Positions 1 to 8,931 of a stretch of 56,227 bases of DNA are shown here, in pieces. The translations under genes and the position numbers were made by a program. How positions within the stretch are numbered: the stretch's first letter is position 1; the number at the start of each line of letters is the position of its first letter. Below the pieces are notes generated by a model. The model was not told where the DNA came from and made no database searches. It saw nothing but the letters and a program-made list of their open reading frames with translations. The stretch comes from a virus: positions 1 through 56,227 of IMG/VR virus record IMGVR_UViG_3300046512_000272. One strand, given 5' to 3'.

Positions 1-1063
1 CCTTGATCTGGCCCTGGAACTGCGGATCGAGCACCTTGGCCGAGAGCACGAACGAGGCGCGCGCGAACACGTCCTCGCTCATCAGCTTCACGCCCTTGGG
101 CTGGAGTGAGTGCATCTCGATAAAGCTCTTGACCGCCAGGAACAAGCCCTCGCGCAGGCCGGACTCATGCGTGCCGCCGGCCGGCGTCGGGATCAGGTTG
201 ACGTAGGACTCGCGCACCGGCGCGCCGTCCTCGGTCCAGGCCACCACCCAGGAGGCGCCCTCGCCCTCGGCAAAGCCTTCCTCGCCCGGATTGCCGTCCG
301 GGTCGGCAAAGTGCTCGCCCTCGAACATCGGGATCACGAGTTCGGACCCGCTGCCCTGCGCCAGCGCCTCGACGAGGTAGCCCTTCAGGCCCTGGTCGTA
401 CTGCCAGACCTGCTTTTCGCCGGTCTTCTCGATTTCGAGCGTGACCTTCACGCCCGGCAGCAGCACCGCCTTGCTGCGCAGCAGCCGCTGGAGTTCGGCC
501 TGCGGAATGGTGGCGGAGTCGAAATAGCTGGCATCCGGCCAGACCTGCACGCGCGTGCCGTTCTTCTTCTCGCCGCGTTCGAGCTTGCGGCCGGCGAGCG
601 GCGTGGTGACGTCGCCGCCCGAGAAGGTCAGCGTGGAGAGCGTGCCGTCGCGCCAGACCGTCACATCAAGACGGGTGGACAGCGCATTGGTCACGGACAC
701 GCCCACGCCGTGCAGGCCGCCCGAGAAGGCGTAGGCGCCACCCTTGCCCTTGTCGAACTTGCCGCCCGCATGCAGGCGGGTGAACACGATCTCCACCACC
801 GGCACCTGCTCTTCCGGGTGAATACCCACCGGAATGCCGCGGCCGTCGTCTTCCACGCTAACGCTGCCGTCACGGTGCAGCGTGACCAGGATCTCGGAGC
901 CGTGGCCGCCCAGCGCCTCGTCCGACGCGTTGTCGATCACCTCCTGCACGATGTGCAGGGGATTGTCGGTACGGGTGTACATGCCGGGCCGTTGCTTGAC
1001 CGGCTCCAGGCCCTTCAGGACCCGGATGGAAGATTCGCTGTACTGACTGGTTTTGCTCGCCAT
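1..1063 (-). CDS. parE: DNA topoisomerase IV subunit B, 5' part (cut by window edge)
   Basis: Type IIA topoisomerase ATPase subunit; with ParC it decatenates daughter chromosomes. About 354 N-terminal residues are visible, starting MASKTSQYSESSIRVLKGLE at 1063. The GHKL ATPase motifs are present: EVIDNASDEA (Bergerat motif N), DDGRGIPVG, and a glycine-rich lid with GGLHGVGVSVTNALS. The transducer domain follows, with PTPAGGTHESG. The TRTDNPLHIVQEVIDN context and the short N-terminus fit ParE better than GyrB. The gene continues past base 1, so no stop codon is seen. It is divergent from the MFS gene at 1277, with a 213-bp gap between them. Confidence 0.93.
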   Translation of the reverse strand, partial: MASKTSQYSESSIRVLKGLEPVKQRPGMYTRTDNPLHIVQEVIDNASDEALGGHGSEILVTLHRDGSVSVEDDGRGIPVGIHPEEQVPVVEIVFTRLHAGGKFDKGKGGAYAFSGGLHGVGVSVTNALSTRLDVTVWRDGTLSTLTFSGGDVTTPLAGRKLERGEKKNGTRVQVWPDASYFDSATIPQAELQRLLRSKAVLLPGVKVTLEIEKTGEKQVWQYDQGLKGYLVEALAQGSGSELVIPMFEGEHFADPDGNPGEEGFAEGEGASWVVAWTEDGAPVRESYVNLIPTPAGGTHESGLREGLFLAVKSFIEMHSLQPKGVKLMSEDVFARASFVLSAKVLDPQFQGQIK

Positions 1064-1276
1064 GGAGTCGCTACGGAGAAGTGGATCTCCCGGCCGTCGC
1101 GGCCGGATTGCGCAGCATTGTAATGGATGACCGGGGCGGGCTCGGTACGCTGGCGCGCGGAACCGGCGGCTTCGGCATAAATACGCCACCCGGGGTAAAC
1201 TCGCCCGGCTGCAGAGGGAATCCCCCGGCGCCCCCCGATAACCAGAGAAAAGGACTGCCAAAGTCCCGAGCCCGAC

Positions 1277-2488
1277 ATGACCGACCGCAAACTCTCCCTG
1301 ACCACCGTGCTCGTGTGCGGTGGCTTGCTCGTCACGCTATCGATGGGTATCCGGCACGGCTTCGGCCTGTTCAACCTGCCGATTACCCAGGCCCACGGCT
1401 GGAACCGCGAGACCTTCGCCTTCGCCCTGGCCCTGCAGAACCTGATGTGGGGCGTCACCCAGCCGATTGCCGGCGCGCTGGCCGACAAATTCGGCCCCAT
1501 CCGCATCATGCTGGTCGGCGTGGCGCTCTACGTGGCCGGCCTGGTCGTGATGGCGATGGCCACCAGCGGCACGGCGTTCGCCTCCGGGGCGGGGGTGATG
1601 ATCGGCATTGCCCAGGCGGGCACCACCTACAGCGTGGTCTACGGCGTGATCGGCCGGGTGGCCAGCGCCGAGAAGCGCATCTGGGCGATGGGCATCGCGG
1701 CGGCGGCCGGCTCGTTCGGCCAGTTCCTGATGATTCCGATCGAACAGTCGCTGATTTCCTTCGTCGGCTGGCAAAACGCGCTGTTTACCATGGCCGTGAT
1801 GGCCTGCTTCATGCTCCCGCTGGTGTTCGCGCTGCGCGAGCCGAAGGTGGCGGCGACCACGGGCGGGCATCACCAGACCATTGGCGAGGCCACGCGCGAG
1901 GCCTTCGGCAATCGCAACTTCCAGTTGCTGACGCTCGGCTATTTCGTGTGCGGCTTCCAGGTGGTGTTCATCGGCGTGCATCTGACGCCGTACCTGAAGG
2001 ATCGTGGCTTCACCGATCCCAAGATCGCCACAGTGGCACTGGCGCTGATCGGCCTGTTCAACGTGTTCGGCACCTACACCGCCGGGGCGATGGGCCAGCG
2101 CATGCCCAAGCGCTACCTGCTCTCGTTCATCTACCTGGCGCGCTCGTTCGTGATTGCCGGCTATCTGCTGCTGCCGCTGACGGCGGCCAGCACGTGGGTG
2201 TTCGCGGCGCTGATGGGGCTGCTGTGGCTGTCCACCGTGCCGTTGACCAACGGCATCATCGCCCAGGTGTTCGGGGTGAAGTACCTGTCGATGCTGAGCG
2301 GGGTGGTGTTCTTCTCGCACCAGATCGGCAGCTTCCTGGGCGCGTGGCTGGGCGGGTTCCTGTTCGACCGGACCGGCAGCTACGACCTCGTGTGGTTCAT
2401 CGCCATCGGGCTGGGGGTGGTGGCGGCGCTGGTCAACCTGCCGATCCGCGAGCAGGCGCTGACGCGCCCGCAGCCGATAGCGGTCTGA
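1277..2488 (+). CDS. MFS transporter
   Basis: A 403-residue major facilitator with about 12 hydrophobic segments. The first is at residues 9-29, and GALADKFGP (residues about 65-73) is the family's cytoplasmic loop 2-3 motif. A second such loop (AGAMGQRMPKR) falls mid-protein, as expected for a 6+6 layout. Overall pattern resembles the oxalate/formate-antiporter-like and YbfB-like bacterial MFS carriers, but the substrate cannot be read from sequence. It is probably an inner-membrane exporter or organic-anion carrier. The ATG is preceded by CCCGAGCCCGAC without a strong Shine-Dalgarno. The small gene at 2492 follows after 3 bp and is probably cotranscribed. Confidence 0.85.
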   Translation: MTDRKLSLTTVLVCGGLLVTLSMGIRHGFGLFNLPITQAHGWNRETFAFALALQNLMWGVTQPIAGALADKFGPIRIMLVGVALYVAGLVVMAMATSGTAFASGAGVMIGIAQAGTTYSVVYGVIGRVASAEKRIWAMGIAAAAGSFGQFLMIPIEQSLISFVGWQNALFTMAVMACFMLPLVFALREPKVAATTGGHHQTIGEATREAFGNRNFQLLTLGYFVCGFQVVFIGVHLTPYLKDRGFTDPKIATVALALIGLFNVFGTYTAGAMGQRMPKRYLLSFIYLARSFVIAGYLLLPLTAASTWVFAALMGLLWLSTVPLTNGIIAQVFGVKYLSMLSGVVFFSHQIGSFLGAWLGGFLFDRTGSYDLVWFIAIGLGVVAALVNLPIREQALTRPQPIAV

Positions 2489-2491
2489 GCC

Positions 2492-2650
2492 ATGGACGCC
2501 GCACGCCACCATCCCTGGCTCAAGGCCAAGCTGTTAAAGACGGTGGGCCTGCTGGCGCTGGCCGGTGTGCTGACGCTTGGCTTCCTGGCCTACCTGCGGC
2601 CGGCGTTCATGGTCGACCTCACCAATATGGTGCTGGCGTGGTGCGGGTAA
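2492..2650 (+). CDS. small single-pass membrane protein
   Basis: A 52-residue open frame beginning MDAARHHPWLKAKLLK and ending LAWCG-stop. It has a basic N-terminus and one hydrophobic helix (about residues 18-34, VGLLALAGVLTLGFLAYL). It begins 3 bp after the MFS stop codon and ends 9 bp before the convergent end of uup, so the layout supports a real gene. I do not recognise a named family. It may be an accessory peptide of the transporter, but nothing in the sequence proves that. Confidence 0.55.
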   Translation: MDAARHHPWLKAKLLKTVGLLALAGVLTLGFLAYLRPAFMVDLTNMVLAWCG

Positions 2651-2659
2651 GCGGCTAGC

Positions 2660-4588
2660 TTACTGCGCCTCGCCCTTGGTCTTTGCCTCGAGCACTTCCC
2701 AGCGCTCGAGCGCCTCCAGCAGTTCCATCTCGATCTCGTCGTGCCGGCTGGCCAACTGGGCCGCGCGGGCGGGGTCGTTCGCGTAGAGCGCGCCGTCCGC
2801 CAGCTGGCCGGCCAGCGTCTTCTGCTCCGCTTCCAGCGCGTTGATGCGCTCGGGCAGGCCATCCAGCTCGCGCTGTTCCTTATAGGAGAGCTTGACCGTG
2901 CGATTGGCGCCGCGCGCCTCGCGCGTGTTCTGCGTCTTCAGCGCCTCGGCGGGCTTCGCCTCGGCCGGCTTGGCGGCCTGGATGGCCCCGGCCCGGGCCG
3001 ACTGCGCTTCCCAGTCCGAATACCCGCCGACCGACTCGCGCCACTGCCCCTCGCCCTCGGCGGCGATGGTCGAGGTGACCACGTTGTCCAGGAAGGCCCG
3101 GTCGTGGGAGACCAGGAACACCGTGCCGCTGTAGTCCTGGAGCAGTTCCTCCAGCAGTTCGAGCGTGTCGATGTCGAGGTCGTTGGTCGGCTCGTCCAGC
3201 ACCAGCACATTGGCCGGCCGGGCGAACAGGCGCGCCAGCAGCAGCCGGTTGCGCTCGCCGCCCGAGAGCGACTTGACCGGCGACCGCGCGCGCTCCGGCG
3301 CGAACAGGAAATCGCCCAGGTAGCTCATCACGTGCTTGCGCTGGCCGTTGACCTCCACCCAGTCGCTGCCCGGACTGATGGTGTCCGCCAGCGACTTCTC
3401 CAGGTCCAGCGCCGTGCGCATCTGGTCGAAATACGCCACCTGAAGGTTGCTGCCGTTGCGCACCGTGCCGCTGTCCGGCGCCAGTTCGCCCAGGATCAGG
3501 CGCAGCAGCGTGGTCTTGCCCACGCCGTTCGGGCCGATCACGCCGACCTTGTCGCCACGCATGATGGTGCCGGTGAAGTCACGGACCACCGGCTTGTCGC
3601 TGTAGGACTTCGACACATTGGTCAGTTCGGCCACGATCTTGCCGGAGCGGTCCGCCTGCGACACTTCCAGCCTCACATTGCCCTGCACCTCGCGCCGCGC
3701 CGCGCGCTCGGTACGCATGGTCACCAGCCGCTGGATACGCGCCACGCTGCGCGTGCGGCGCGCTTCCACGCCTTTGCGGATCCACACTTCCTCCTGCGCC
3801 AGCAGCTTGTCGAACTTGGCCTGCTCCACCGCCTCGGCGGCCAGCAGTTCGGCCTTGCGGGCCTGGTAGGCCGCGAAGTTGCCCGGGAAGGACACCAGCC
3901 GGCCCCGGTCCAGTTCGACGATGCGGGTGGCCACGCGGTCCAGGAAGGCGCGATCGTGGGTAATCAGCAGCACGCTGCCCCGGAAGCCGATCAACAGGTC
4001 TTCGAGCCAGCGGATGGCGGTGACGTCGAGGTGGTTGGTCGGTTCGTCGAGCAGCAGGATGTCCGGCTCGGCCACCAGCCCCTGCGCCAGCGCCACGCGC
4101 TTCTGCAGGCCGCCGGACAGCGAATCCACGCGCACGTGCGGGTCCAGGTCGAGGCGGGCCAGCGTAGTTTCCACGCGGGTGCGCAGCGTCCAGGCGTCGG
4201 CGGCGTCCAGTTCGGCCTGCACGCGATGCAACTCGGCCAGCGTGGCCTCGTCGTGATGGGTGTCGAGCTTGGCCAGCGCCGCCTCGTAGCGGGCCAGCAG
4301 GTCGTGGGCGGCGCCCATGCCCAGGCTCACTGCATCGAACACGGTCAGCCCGGGCGCGAATTGTGGCTCCTGCGCAACATATGCAGTGGTGACGCCGCTC
4401 TGGCGGGCAATCAGGCCGTCGTCCGGGGCGGACATGCCGGCCACGATCCGCAGCAGCGACGACTTGCCCGTGCCATTGCGGCCGATCAGGCCAACGCGTT
4501 CGCCGGCTTCCAGCGAGAAATCGGTGTGGTCGAGCAGTGCCACGTGCCCGAAGGCAAGTTGGGCATCGGAAATGGAGAACAGGGCCAT
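2660..4588 (-). CDS. uup: ABC-F ATPase Uup
   Basis: A 642-residue cytoplasmic ABC-F protein with two ATPase domains and no membrane segment. Domain 1 has Walker A GRNGTGKSS (residues 36-44), signature LSGGLQKRVALAQG and Walker B LLLDEPTNHLD. Domain 2 has GPNGVGKTT, LSGGERNRLLLARL and VLVLDEPTNDLD. A charged linker lies between the two (the ABC-F interdomain region). Beyond about residue 545 there is an Ala/Lys-rich linker and then a coiled coil (about 565-642), the DNA-binding C-terminal domain typical of Uup rather than EttA. Uup proteins act on ribosomes and influence transposon excision. A TACAAT hexamer lies on the minus strand at 4615-4620, about 27 bp before the start. Confidence 0.9.
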   Translation of the reverse strand: MALFSISDAQLAFGHVALLDHTDFSLEAGERVGLIGRNGTGKSSLLRIVAGMSAPDDGLIARQSGVTTAYVAQEPQFAPGLTVFDAVSLGMGAAHDLLARYEAALAKLDTHHDEATLAELHRVQAELDAADAWTLRTRVETTLARLDLDPHVRVDSLSGGLQKRVALAQGLVAEPDILLLDEPTNHLDVTAIRWLEDLLIGFRGSVLLITHDRAFLDRVATRIVELDRGRLVSFPGNFAAYQARKAELLAAEAVEQAKFDKLLAQEEVWIRKGVEARRTRSVARIQRLVTMRTERAARREVQGNVRLEVSQADRSGKIVAELTNVSKSYSDKPVVRDFTGTIMRGDKVGVIGPNGVGKTTLLRLILGELAPDSGTVRNGSNLQVAYFDQMRTALDLEKSLADTISPGSDWVEVNGQRKHVMSYLGDFLFAPERARSPVKSLSGGERNRLLLARLFARPANVLVLDEPTNDLDIDTLELLEELLQDYSGTVFLVSHDRAFLDNVVTSTIAAEGEGQWRESVGGYSDWEAQSARAGAIQAAKPAEAKPAEALKTQNTREARGANRTVKLSYKEQRELDGLPERINALEAEQKTLAGQLADGALYANDPARAAQLASRHDEIEMELLEALERWEVLEAKTKGEAQ

Positions 4589-4674
4589 GGTGGGGAGACT
4601 GGAAACAGGCCCGAATTGTAGTCGACCCCAGGGGCCGGGGCCGCACGGCCCAAAAAGAAGCGCCCCAAAAAGAA

Positions 4675-4696
4675 GGGCCCGTTAGCAAACGGGCCC
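4675..4696 (-). terminator. strong hairpin upstream of uup
   Basis: Perfect 9-bp stem GGGCCCGTT / AACGGGCCC with loop AGCA. Read on the minus strand it is followed by TTCTTTTT, the shape of an intrinsic terminator. It lies about 80 bp upstream of the uup start codon and outside any gene. It could end a small RNA made from the 4700-5000 region, or act as an attenuator in a long uup leader. The 434-bp gap 4589-5022 holds no convincing protein gene. Confidence 0.5.
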
Positions 4697-4879
4697 AAGA
4701 GTCTCTCCTCGGTGCCCTGCTCGCAAGGCACGTTTGAAGAATATCGATTCGGGGGCCGGGCAATAAGTCGGACAACTCCTTAAGGGAAAGCCCCCGTCAA
4801 CCGCGCGCGAGGCCAAGCGTTGCAGCCCGAGCACGACTACTAGCGCGGCGGTTGTGCGTCGGGCGCCTGCCGTGGAACA

Positions 4880-4913
4880 ATCCGACACACTCAGCGCAAT
4901 CGGATTAATCCGA
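4880..4913. promoter_or_regulatory. AATCCGA/TCGGATT palindromes upstream of the binding-protein gene
   Basis: AATCCGA starting at 4879-4880 is followed 13 bp later by the perfect 14-bp palindrome TCGGATTAATCCGA (4900-4913), so the same 7-mer half-site occurs three times in 35 bp. This looks like an operator array. It lies about 110 bp upstream of the solute-binding-protein gene. No regulator is encoded nearby, so the binding protein is unknown. Confidence 0.4.
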
Positions 4914-5022
4914 AAAGAAGCACAACAAGGCGGTAACAACAAGGCAGTACAGAGCCGGACCCATCCGGCCAACGGGGTTTTCCGGGTTTTCTTTCCAGAC
5001 AATTTTCGGACGGGTGTCATTC

Positions 5023-5955
5023 ATGACCAATACGGGCCTGCCGCGCCGTGCCTCCTTCAGGAGCACGGCGCTTGTTGTATGTTTCCTCGCCACGCTGCTT
5101 GCCTTGCCGGCCCTGCCGGCGTGGGCGGCGTCACCCAACTCGGTGGTGTTGCGCATCCAGCAGACCGGGGCCATCCGCATCGCCCACCGCGAAAGCTCGG
5201 TGCCCTTCTCGTTCGTGGCGGACGGCAAACCCATGGGCTACGCCGTGGATCTCTGCCTGAAGGTGGCGGAGGCGCTGCGCACCCAGCTCAAGCTGCCGCA
5301 GCTGCGCGTGGAATGGGTGCCGGTGACGCCGGCCTCGCGCATCCCGGCCATCGTGGACGGCAAGGCTGACCTCGAATGCGGATCCACCACCAACAACCGC
5401 GAGCGCCGCGACCTCGTCGCCTTCACCATCCCGCACTACATCGCCGGCAGCCGCATGCTGGTGAAGGCCGATTCGGGCATCCGCAAGTGGGGCGACCTGC
5501 GCGGCAAGACCGTGGTGTCCACCACCGGCACCACGCCGCTGGCCATGCTCCGCAAGATGGATGAGGCGGGCGCCATGGGCTGGAAGGTGGTGGAGGCCAA
5601 GGATCACGCCGAAGCCTTCGGCATGGTCGAGGCGGGCCGCGCCGACGCCTTCGTGATGGACGACGTGCTGCTGTTCGGCCTGCGCGCCAACGCCAAGAAC
5701 CCGACCGCGCTGGCGGTAACGGGCGACCTGCTGACCATCGAGCCGTACGCGATCATGCTGTCCAAGCACGATGCCGAGTTCAAGAAGCTGGTGGACAAGG
5801 CCATGGTGACGTCGATCTACGACCAGGACACCCAGAAGCTGTATCGGAAGTGGTTCCTTAGCCCGATCCCGCCCAACGGCATCACGCTGGACATTCCGAT
5901 GAGCTACCTGCTGCGCGATTCGTTCAAGTTCCCGAGCGACAAGGTGGCCGACTAA
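5023..5955 (+). CDS. amino-acid ABC transporter substrate-binding protein (GltI-like)
   Basis: A 310-residue periplasmic binding protein of the SBP_bac_3 type. A Sec signal peptide is clear: RR near the N-terminus, hydrophobic VVCFLATLLALPALPA, cleavage after AWA. The mature part carries the polar amino-acid family hallmarks VPFSFVADGKPMGYAVDLC, DLECGSTTNNRERR and GKTVVSTTGTTP, resembling the glutamate/aspartate binders. No permease or ATPase genes are adjacent, so it is an orphan or works with a distant transporter. I chose ATG 5023; a GTG at 5014 in the same frame is the alternative. Neither has a strong Shine-Dalgarno. Confidence 0.85.
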   Translation: MTNTGLPRRASFRSTALVVCFLATLLALPALPAWAASPNSVVLRIQQTGAIRIAHRESSVPFSFVADGKPMGYAVDLCLKVAEALRTQLKLPQLRVEWVPVTPASRIPAIVDGKADLECGSTTNNRERRDLVAFTIPHYIAGSRMLVKADSGIRKWGDLRGKTVVSTTGTTPLAMLRKMDEAGAMGWKVVEAKDHAEAFGMVEAGRADAFVMDDVLLFGLRANAKNPTALAVTGDLLTIEPYAIMLSKHDAEFKKLVDKAMVTSIYDQDTQKLYRKWFLSPIPPNGITLDIPMSYLLRDSFKFPSDKVAD

Positions 5956-6061
5956 GGGCCTCCCTGCCAGCCCGGGCGGGGAGCCGCGTGGGGGCCGCGT
6001 TGGCGCCCCCGCCGCCCCCATCCATGCGAAGATGTCGGCCGTCCGCCCCTTCGCATCGACC

Positions 6062-7249
6062 ATGACTGCCGCCGCCCCCCTCAAGCTGTCCGACCTCTCC
6101 CTTTCCACGACGGTGGCCGGGCTGATCGCCATGCTCACCGGCTACACCAGCTCGCTGGTGCTGATGATCCAGGCCGGGCAGGCGGCGCATCTGAGCGATG
6201 CCCAGATCGCCTCGTGGATCTGGGCGCTGTCCATCGGCATGGGGGTGACTACGCTGGGAATGTCGCTGATGACCCGGGTGCCGATCGTGGTGGCCTGGTC
6301 CACGCCCGGCGCGGCGCTGCTGATTGCCAGCCTGCCCGGCGTGCCCTACCCCGAGGCCATCGGCGCCTTCCTGCTCGCCGCGCTGCTGATGACGGCCGCC
6401 GGGCTGACCGGCTGGTTCGACAAGCTGATGCGCGCGCTGCCGGCGAGCATCGCCTCGGCCCTGCTGGCGGGCATCCTGTTCCGGATCAGCGTGGATGTCT
6501 TCGTGCAGGCGGAACACCAGACGGTGTTGCTGCTGACCATGTTCGGTACTTATCTAGTGGGACGCCGCCTGTGGCCGCGCTACGCGGTGCCGGGCGTGCT
6601 GCTGGTGGGCGTGGCGCTGGCGGGGGTGCTCGGGCAGCTCCATTTCGAACAAATCCGATTTGCGGTGACGCTGCCGGTGTGGACCACGCCGGCGTTCTCG
6701 TTGTCGGCCTTTATCAGCATCGGCGTGCCGCTGTTCATCGTGGCGCTGGCCTCGCAGAACATTCCGGGACTGGCCGTGTTGCGTGCGGATGGCTACCACG
6801 TGGCGGCCAGCCCGCTGATCACGGTGACGGGGGTGGCATCGGCCATCCTGGCGCCGTTCGGCTCGCATGGGATCAACCTGGCGGCGATCACGGCGGCCAT
6901 CTGCACCGGCCCCGAGGCCGACGCCGACCCGCGCCGCCGCTACATGGCCGCCGTAGTCTGCGGCATCGGCTATCTGGTGGCGGGGATCATGGCGGCCAGC
7001 ATCGCGGCGCTGTTCGCGGCCTTCCCGAAGGCGCTGGTGGTGGCCGTAGCGGCCTTCGCGCTGCTGGGTTCCATCGCCAATGGGCTGACCGTGGCCATGC
7101 AGGCGCCGGCGGAGCGCGAGTCAGCGCTGCTGACGTTCATGATCACGGCGTCGGGCATGACGCTGGCCGGCGTGGGTTCGGCCTTCTGGGGCGTGGTGGG
7201 CGGCATGCTGGCGCTGGCCGTGCTGCGCCCGCGCCAGCGGGCTGCCTGA
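6062..7249 (+). CDS. benE: benzoate/H+ symporter family protein BenE
   Basis: A 395-residue inner-membrane protein, almost wholly hydrophobic, with about 12 membrane segments. Family features: AGLIAMLTGYTSSLVLMIQA near the N-terminus, TPGAALL, and the central GVPLFIVALASQNIPGLAVL, which is the conserved signature of BenE transporters. BenE imports benzoate by proton symport. No benzoate catabolic genes are in view, so the substrate may differ here. An in-frame ATG at 6032 would add ten residues; the MTAAAPLKL start fits homologue lengths better. It is convergent with the gene at 7256, leaving 6 bp. Confidence 0.85.
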   Translation: MTAAAPLKLSDLSLSTTVAGLIAMLTGYTSSLVLMIQAGQAAHLSDAQIASWIWALSIGMGVTTLGMSLMTRVPIVVAWSTPGAALLIASLPGVPYPEAIGAFLLAALLMTAAGLTGWFDKLMRALPASIASALLAGILFRISVDVFVQAEHQTVLLLTMFGTYLVGRRLWPRYAVPGVLLVGVALAGVLGQLHFEQIRFAVTLPVWTTPAFSLSAFISIGVPLFIVALASQNIPGLAVLRADGYHVAASPLITVTGVASAILAPFGSHGINLAAITAAICTGPEADADPRRRYMAAVVCGIGYLVAGIMAASIAALFAAFPKALVVAVAAFALLGSIANGLTVAMQAPAERESALLTFMITASGMTLAGVGSAFWGVVGGMLALAVLRPRQRAA

Positions 7250-7255
7250 GCCAGC

Positions 7256-7786
7256 TTACATCAGCAGGAAGGCGACGTCCGCGGCAGCCATCTGCGTCAC
7301 CGGCACGCCCTTGCGGCGCTGGAACAGCACGTGTTCCAGCACGCGGTCGCGGTGTTCGGCAAACCGGAGGGGCTCAAGGCGCAGCGCAGCCGTCGCGTAG
7401 TGCTCGGCCAGCAGCTTGTAGACCCGGTGGCGGACTTGCAGGATCTCGTTGTCGGCACGCAGCCGGGCGATCTCCGCGTTGTTGTCGTCTTCCAGCTGGC
7501 GCATGCCCACCACCACGCGCGCGTGCATGCCACGGTAGCGATCCACCTCGGCATGGGCCTTGTGGAGTTCGTCGCGGAGTGCACGCACTTCCTGCATCAG
7601 CTTGAGATGTTGCTGGACGCCCCGCTGGATGCGGTTCGCTTCTTCCAGCGCATGGTCCGCGGCAGCGATGGTGTTCTGCCAGACGCCTTCGGTGGCGTCA
7701 TGCGGTGGCAAGGCGTCCGGCGCGCCTTCGATGTCGGCGAAATGCGGCTTCGGCCATGCCGTTGCGGTGTCAATATCCTGCTTCAT
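7256..7786 (-). CDS. conserved coiled-coil protein, unknown function
   Basis: A 176-residue soluble protein with no signal peptide. Residues about 45-125 are strongly helical and charged (LEEANRIQRGVQQHLKLMQE, then REL/HKAHAEVDRYRG and LEDDNNAEIARLRADNEIL), predicting a coiled coil. The C-terminal part is LRLEPLRFAEHRDRVLEHVL. I recognise no named family. Start ATG 7786 is preceded on its strand by AAAGGGGAGCAGT, a good Shine-Dalgarno. It stands alone between benE and the SMR gene, on the opposite strand to both. Confidence 0.7.
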   Translation of the reverse strand: MKQDIDTATAWPKPHFADIEGAPDALPPHDATEGVWQNTIAAADHALEEANRIQRGVQQHLKLMQEVRALRDELHKAHAEVDRYRGMHARVVVGMRQLEDDNNAEIARLRADNEILQVRHRVYKLLAEHYATAALRLEPLRFAEHRDRVLEHVLFQRRKGVPVTQMAAADVAFLLM

Positions 7787-8075
7787 ACTGCTCCCCTTTA
7801 CCCGTCAGCCAACACCCGCCACCGGCCTTGTTATGGTTGCCGGCATGGTCGGGTTAACACCGCGACTGTCTGGACCGCCTCTTTTGCACTGCCCGGGCGA
7901 CCCTTGCGTCATACGCATACGTCCATTCAAGCGTGCAATGTGCATTTGCACAACCACCGCGAGGGAGGGCACAGCACATTCTGCCTGGCGGCGCGGCGCA
8001 TAATACCGCGCTATAGCGCCTCCGGCGCCGCTTTGCGGCCGGCCCTTGCCCTGCCCTTGACGTCAATCATCTGCC

Positions 8076-8408
8076 ATGTCGAACGGATATCTATTGCTCG
8101 CGCTGGCCATCGTGGCCGAGGTCATCGCCACCAGCAGCCTCAAGGCGGCCGAGAACTTCACGCGCCTCTGGCCCAGCGTGCTGGTGGTCACCGGCTACGT
8201 GGCCGCGTTCTGGCTGCTGATGCAGGTCATGAAGACCGTGCCGGTGGGCGTGGCCTATGCCATCTGGTGCGGGGCGGGGATCGTGCTGGTGACACTGATC
8301 GCGTCGGTGCTGTACCGGCAGGTGCCGGACCTGGCGGCCTGGGTCGGCATCGGCTTGATCATTGCAGGGGTGGCGGTGATCCAGCTGTTCTCGAAGATGA
8401 GTCACTGA
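8076..8408 (+). CDS. emrE: SMR-family multidrug efflux protein (EmrE/QacE-like)
   Basis: A 110-residue four-helix inner-membrane protein. The essential membrane glutamate is present in ALAIVAEVIATSSLK (Glu15, equivalent to EmrE Glu14), as are FTRLWPSV, YVAAFWLLMQ and the signature VGVAYAIWCGAGIVLV, which match EmrE almost position by position. Such proteins work as antiparallel dimers that exchange protons for lipophilic cations such as quaternary ammonium compounds. Length equals EmrE (110). It appears monocistronic, with a 289-bp upstream gap in which I see no gene. Confidence 0.88.
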   Translation: MSNGYLLLALAIVAEVIATSSLKAAENFTRLWPSVLVVTGYVAAFWLLMQVMKTVPVGVAYAIWCGAGIVLVTLIASVLYRQVPDLAAWVGIGLIIAGVAVIQLFSKMSH

Positions 8409-8420
8409 ATCGCGCCGGGG

Positions 8421-8741
8421 TCAGGACTTCGGCGGCAGCGCGCGGAGCAGGCGGTTGACCTGCGCCAGCGTCTCGCATTCGTCGGCATTGCGCTTGCGGC
8501 GCTGGTCGATGATCTCCAGCAACGCCCGGATCTGGCCATTCTTGGCCTCGCACACCACTTTGTCGGACGCCGGACAGGCCACGTCGATCTCCCCCCGCAG
8601 GCTTTCCTGGACGATGTCGATCAGCGCGGTGCAACCAGACGTATCGGCCAGCGCCGGGTCCGGCGTGGCAGCCAGGGCGTGAATGGCGCCGAACATGGCC
8701 AGCGCCGGCAGCCAGCGGTGATACGACCTGACAGGGGGCAT
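8421..8741 (-). CDS. small secreted protein, unknown
   Basis: A 106-residue protein if started at ATG 8741. The N-terminus MPPVRSYHRWLPALAMFG followed by AIHALA-ATPDPALA reads as a Sec signal peptide. The mature part has four cysteines (SGC, VAC, VVC, DEC), consistent with two periplasmic disulfides, and a helical charged C-terminal half. The same frame is open upstream to 8912, but that extension is not hydrophobic and would bury the signal peptide. Convergent with the SMR gene. I recognise no named family. Confidence 0.5.
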   Translation of the reverse strand: MPPVRSYHRWLPALAMFGAIHALAATPDPALADTSGCTALIDIVQESLRGEIDVACPASDKVVCEAKNGQIRALLEIIDQRRKRNADECETLAQVNRLLRALPPKS

Positions 8742-8891
8742 TTGCGAAAGAAGGCGAACCGGTTCTTTTAGGATTTCTACGACGCGCGAGAGGCGCGCAG
8801 GCGACATCATAGCCGGTTGCCGCGCCGCCATGACATCGAACGGTGCGCTGACCCTCGGAAGGGTCTGGGTGGGCGGGAATGCGCCGACCAA

Positions 8892-8926
8892 AACAAAAAG
8901 CCCGCGCGGCAAGCCGGCGGGCTTTC
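8892..8926 (-). terminator. terminator of tRNA-fMet
   Basis: On the minus strand, AAAGCCCGCCGGC - TTGCC - GCGCGGGCTTTTTGTTTT forms a GC-rich hairpin followed by a T-run, starting 6 bp beyond the tRNA CCA end. It is placed correctly to end the tRNA transcript. Confidence 0.8.
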
Positions 8927-8931
8927 TAATC

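Noticed and set aside
1081-2658. 525-residue plus-strand frame over the MFS gene
   Set aside because: It is Arg/Gly/Pro-rich shadow sequence in another frame of the clear MFS gene.
2741-4621. 626-residue plus-strand frame antisense to uup
   Set aside because: Long open antisense frames are common at this GC content; no domain, and uup is unambiguous.
4682-5020. 112-residue minus-strand frame in the uup/binding-protein gap
   Set aside because: Crosses the terminator hairpin and shows no protein-like pattern; a small RNA is more likely.
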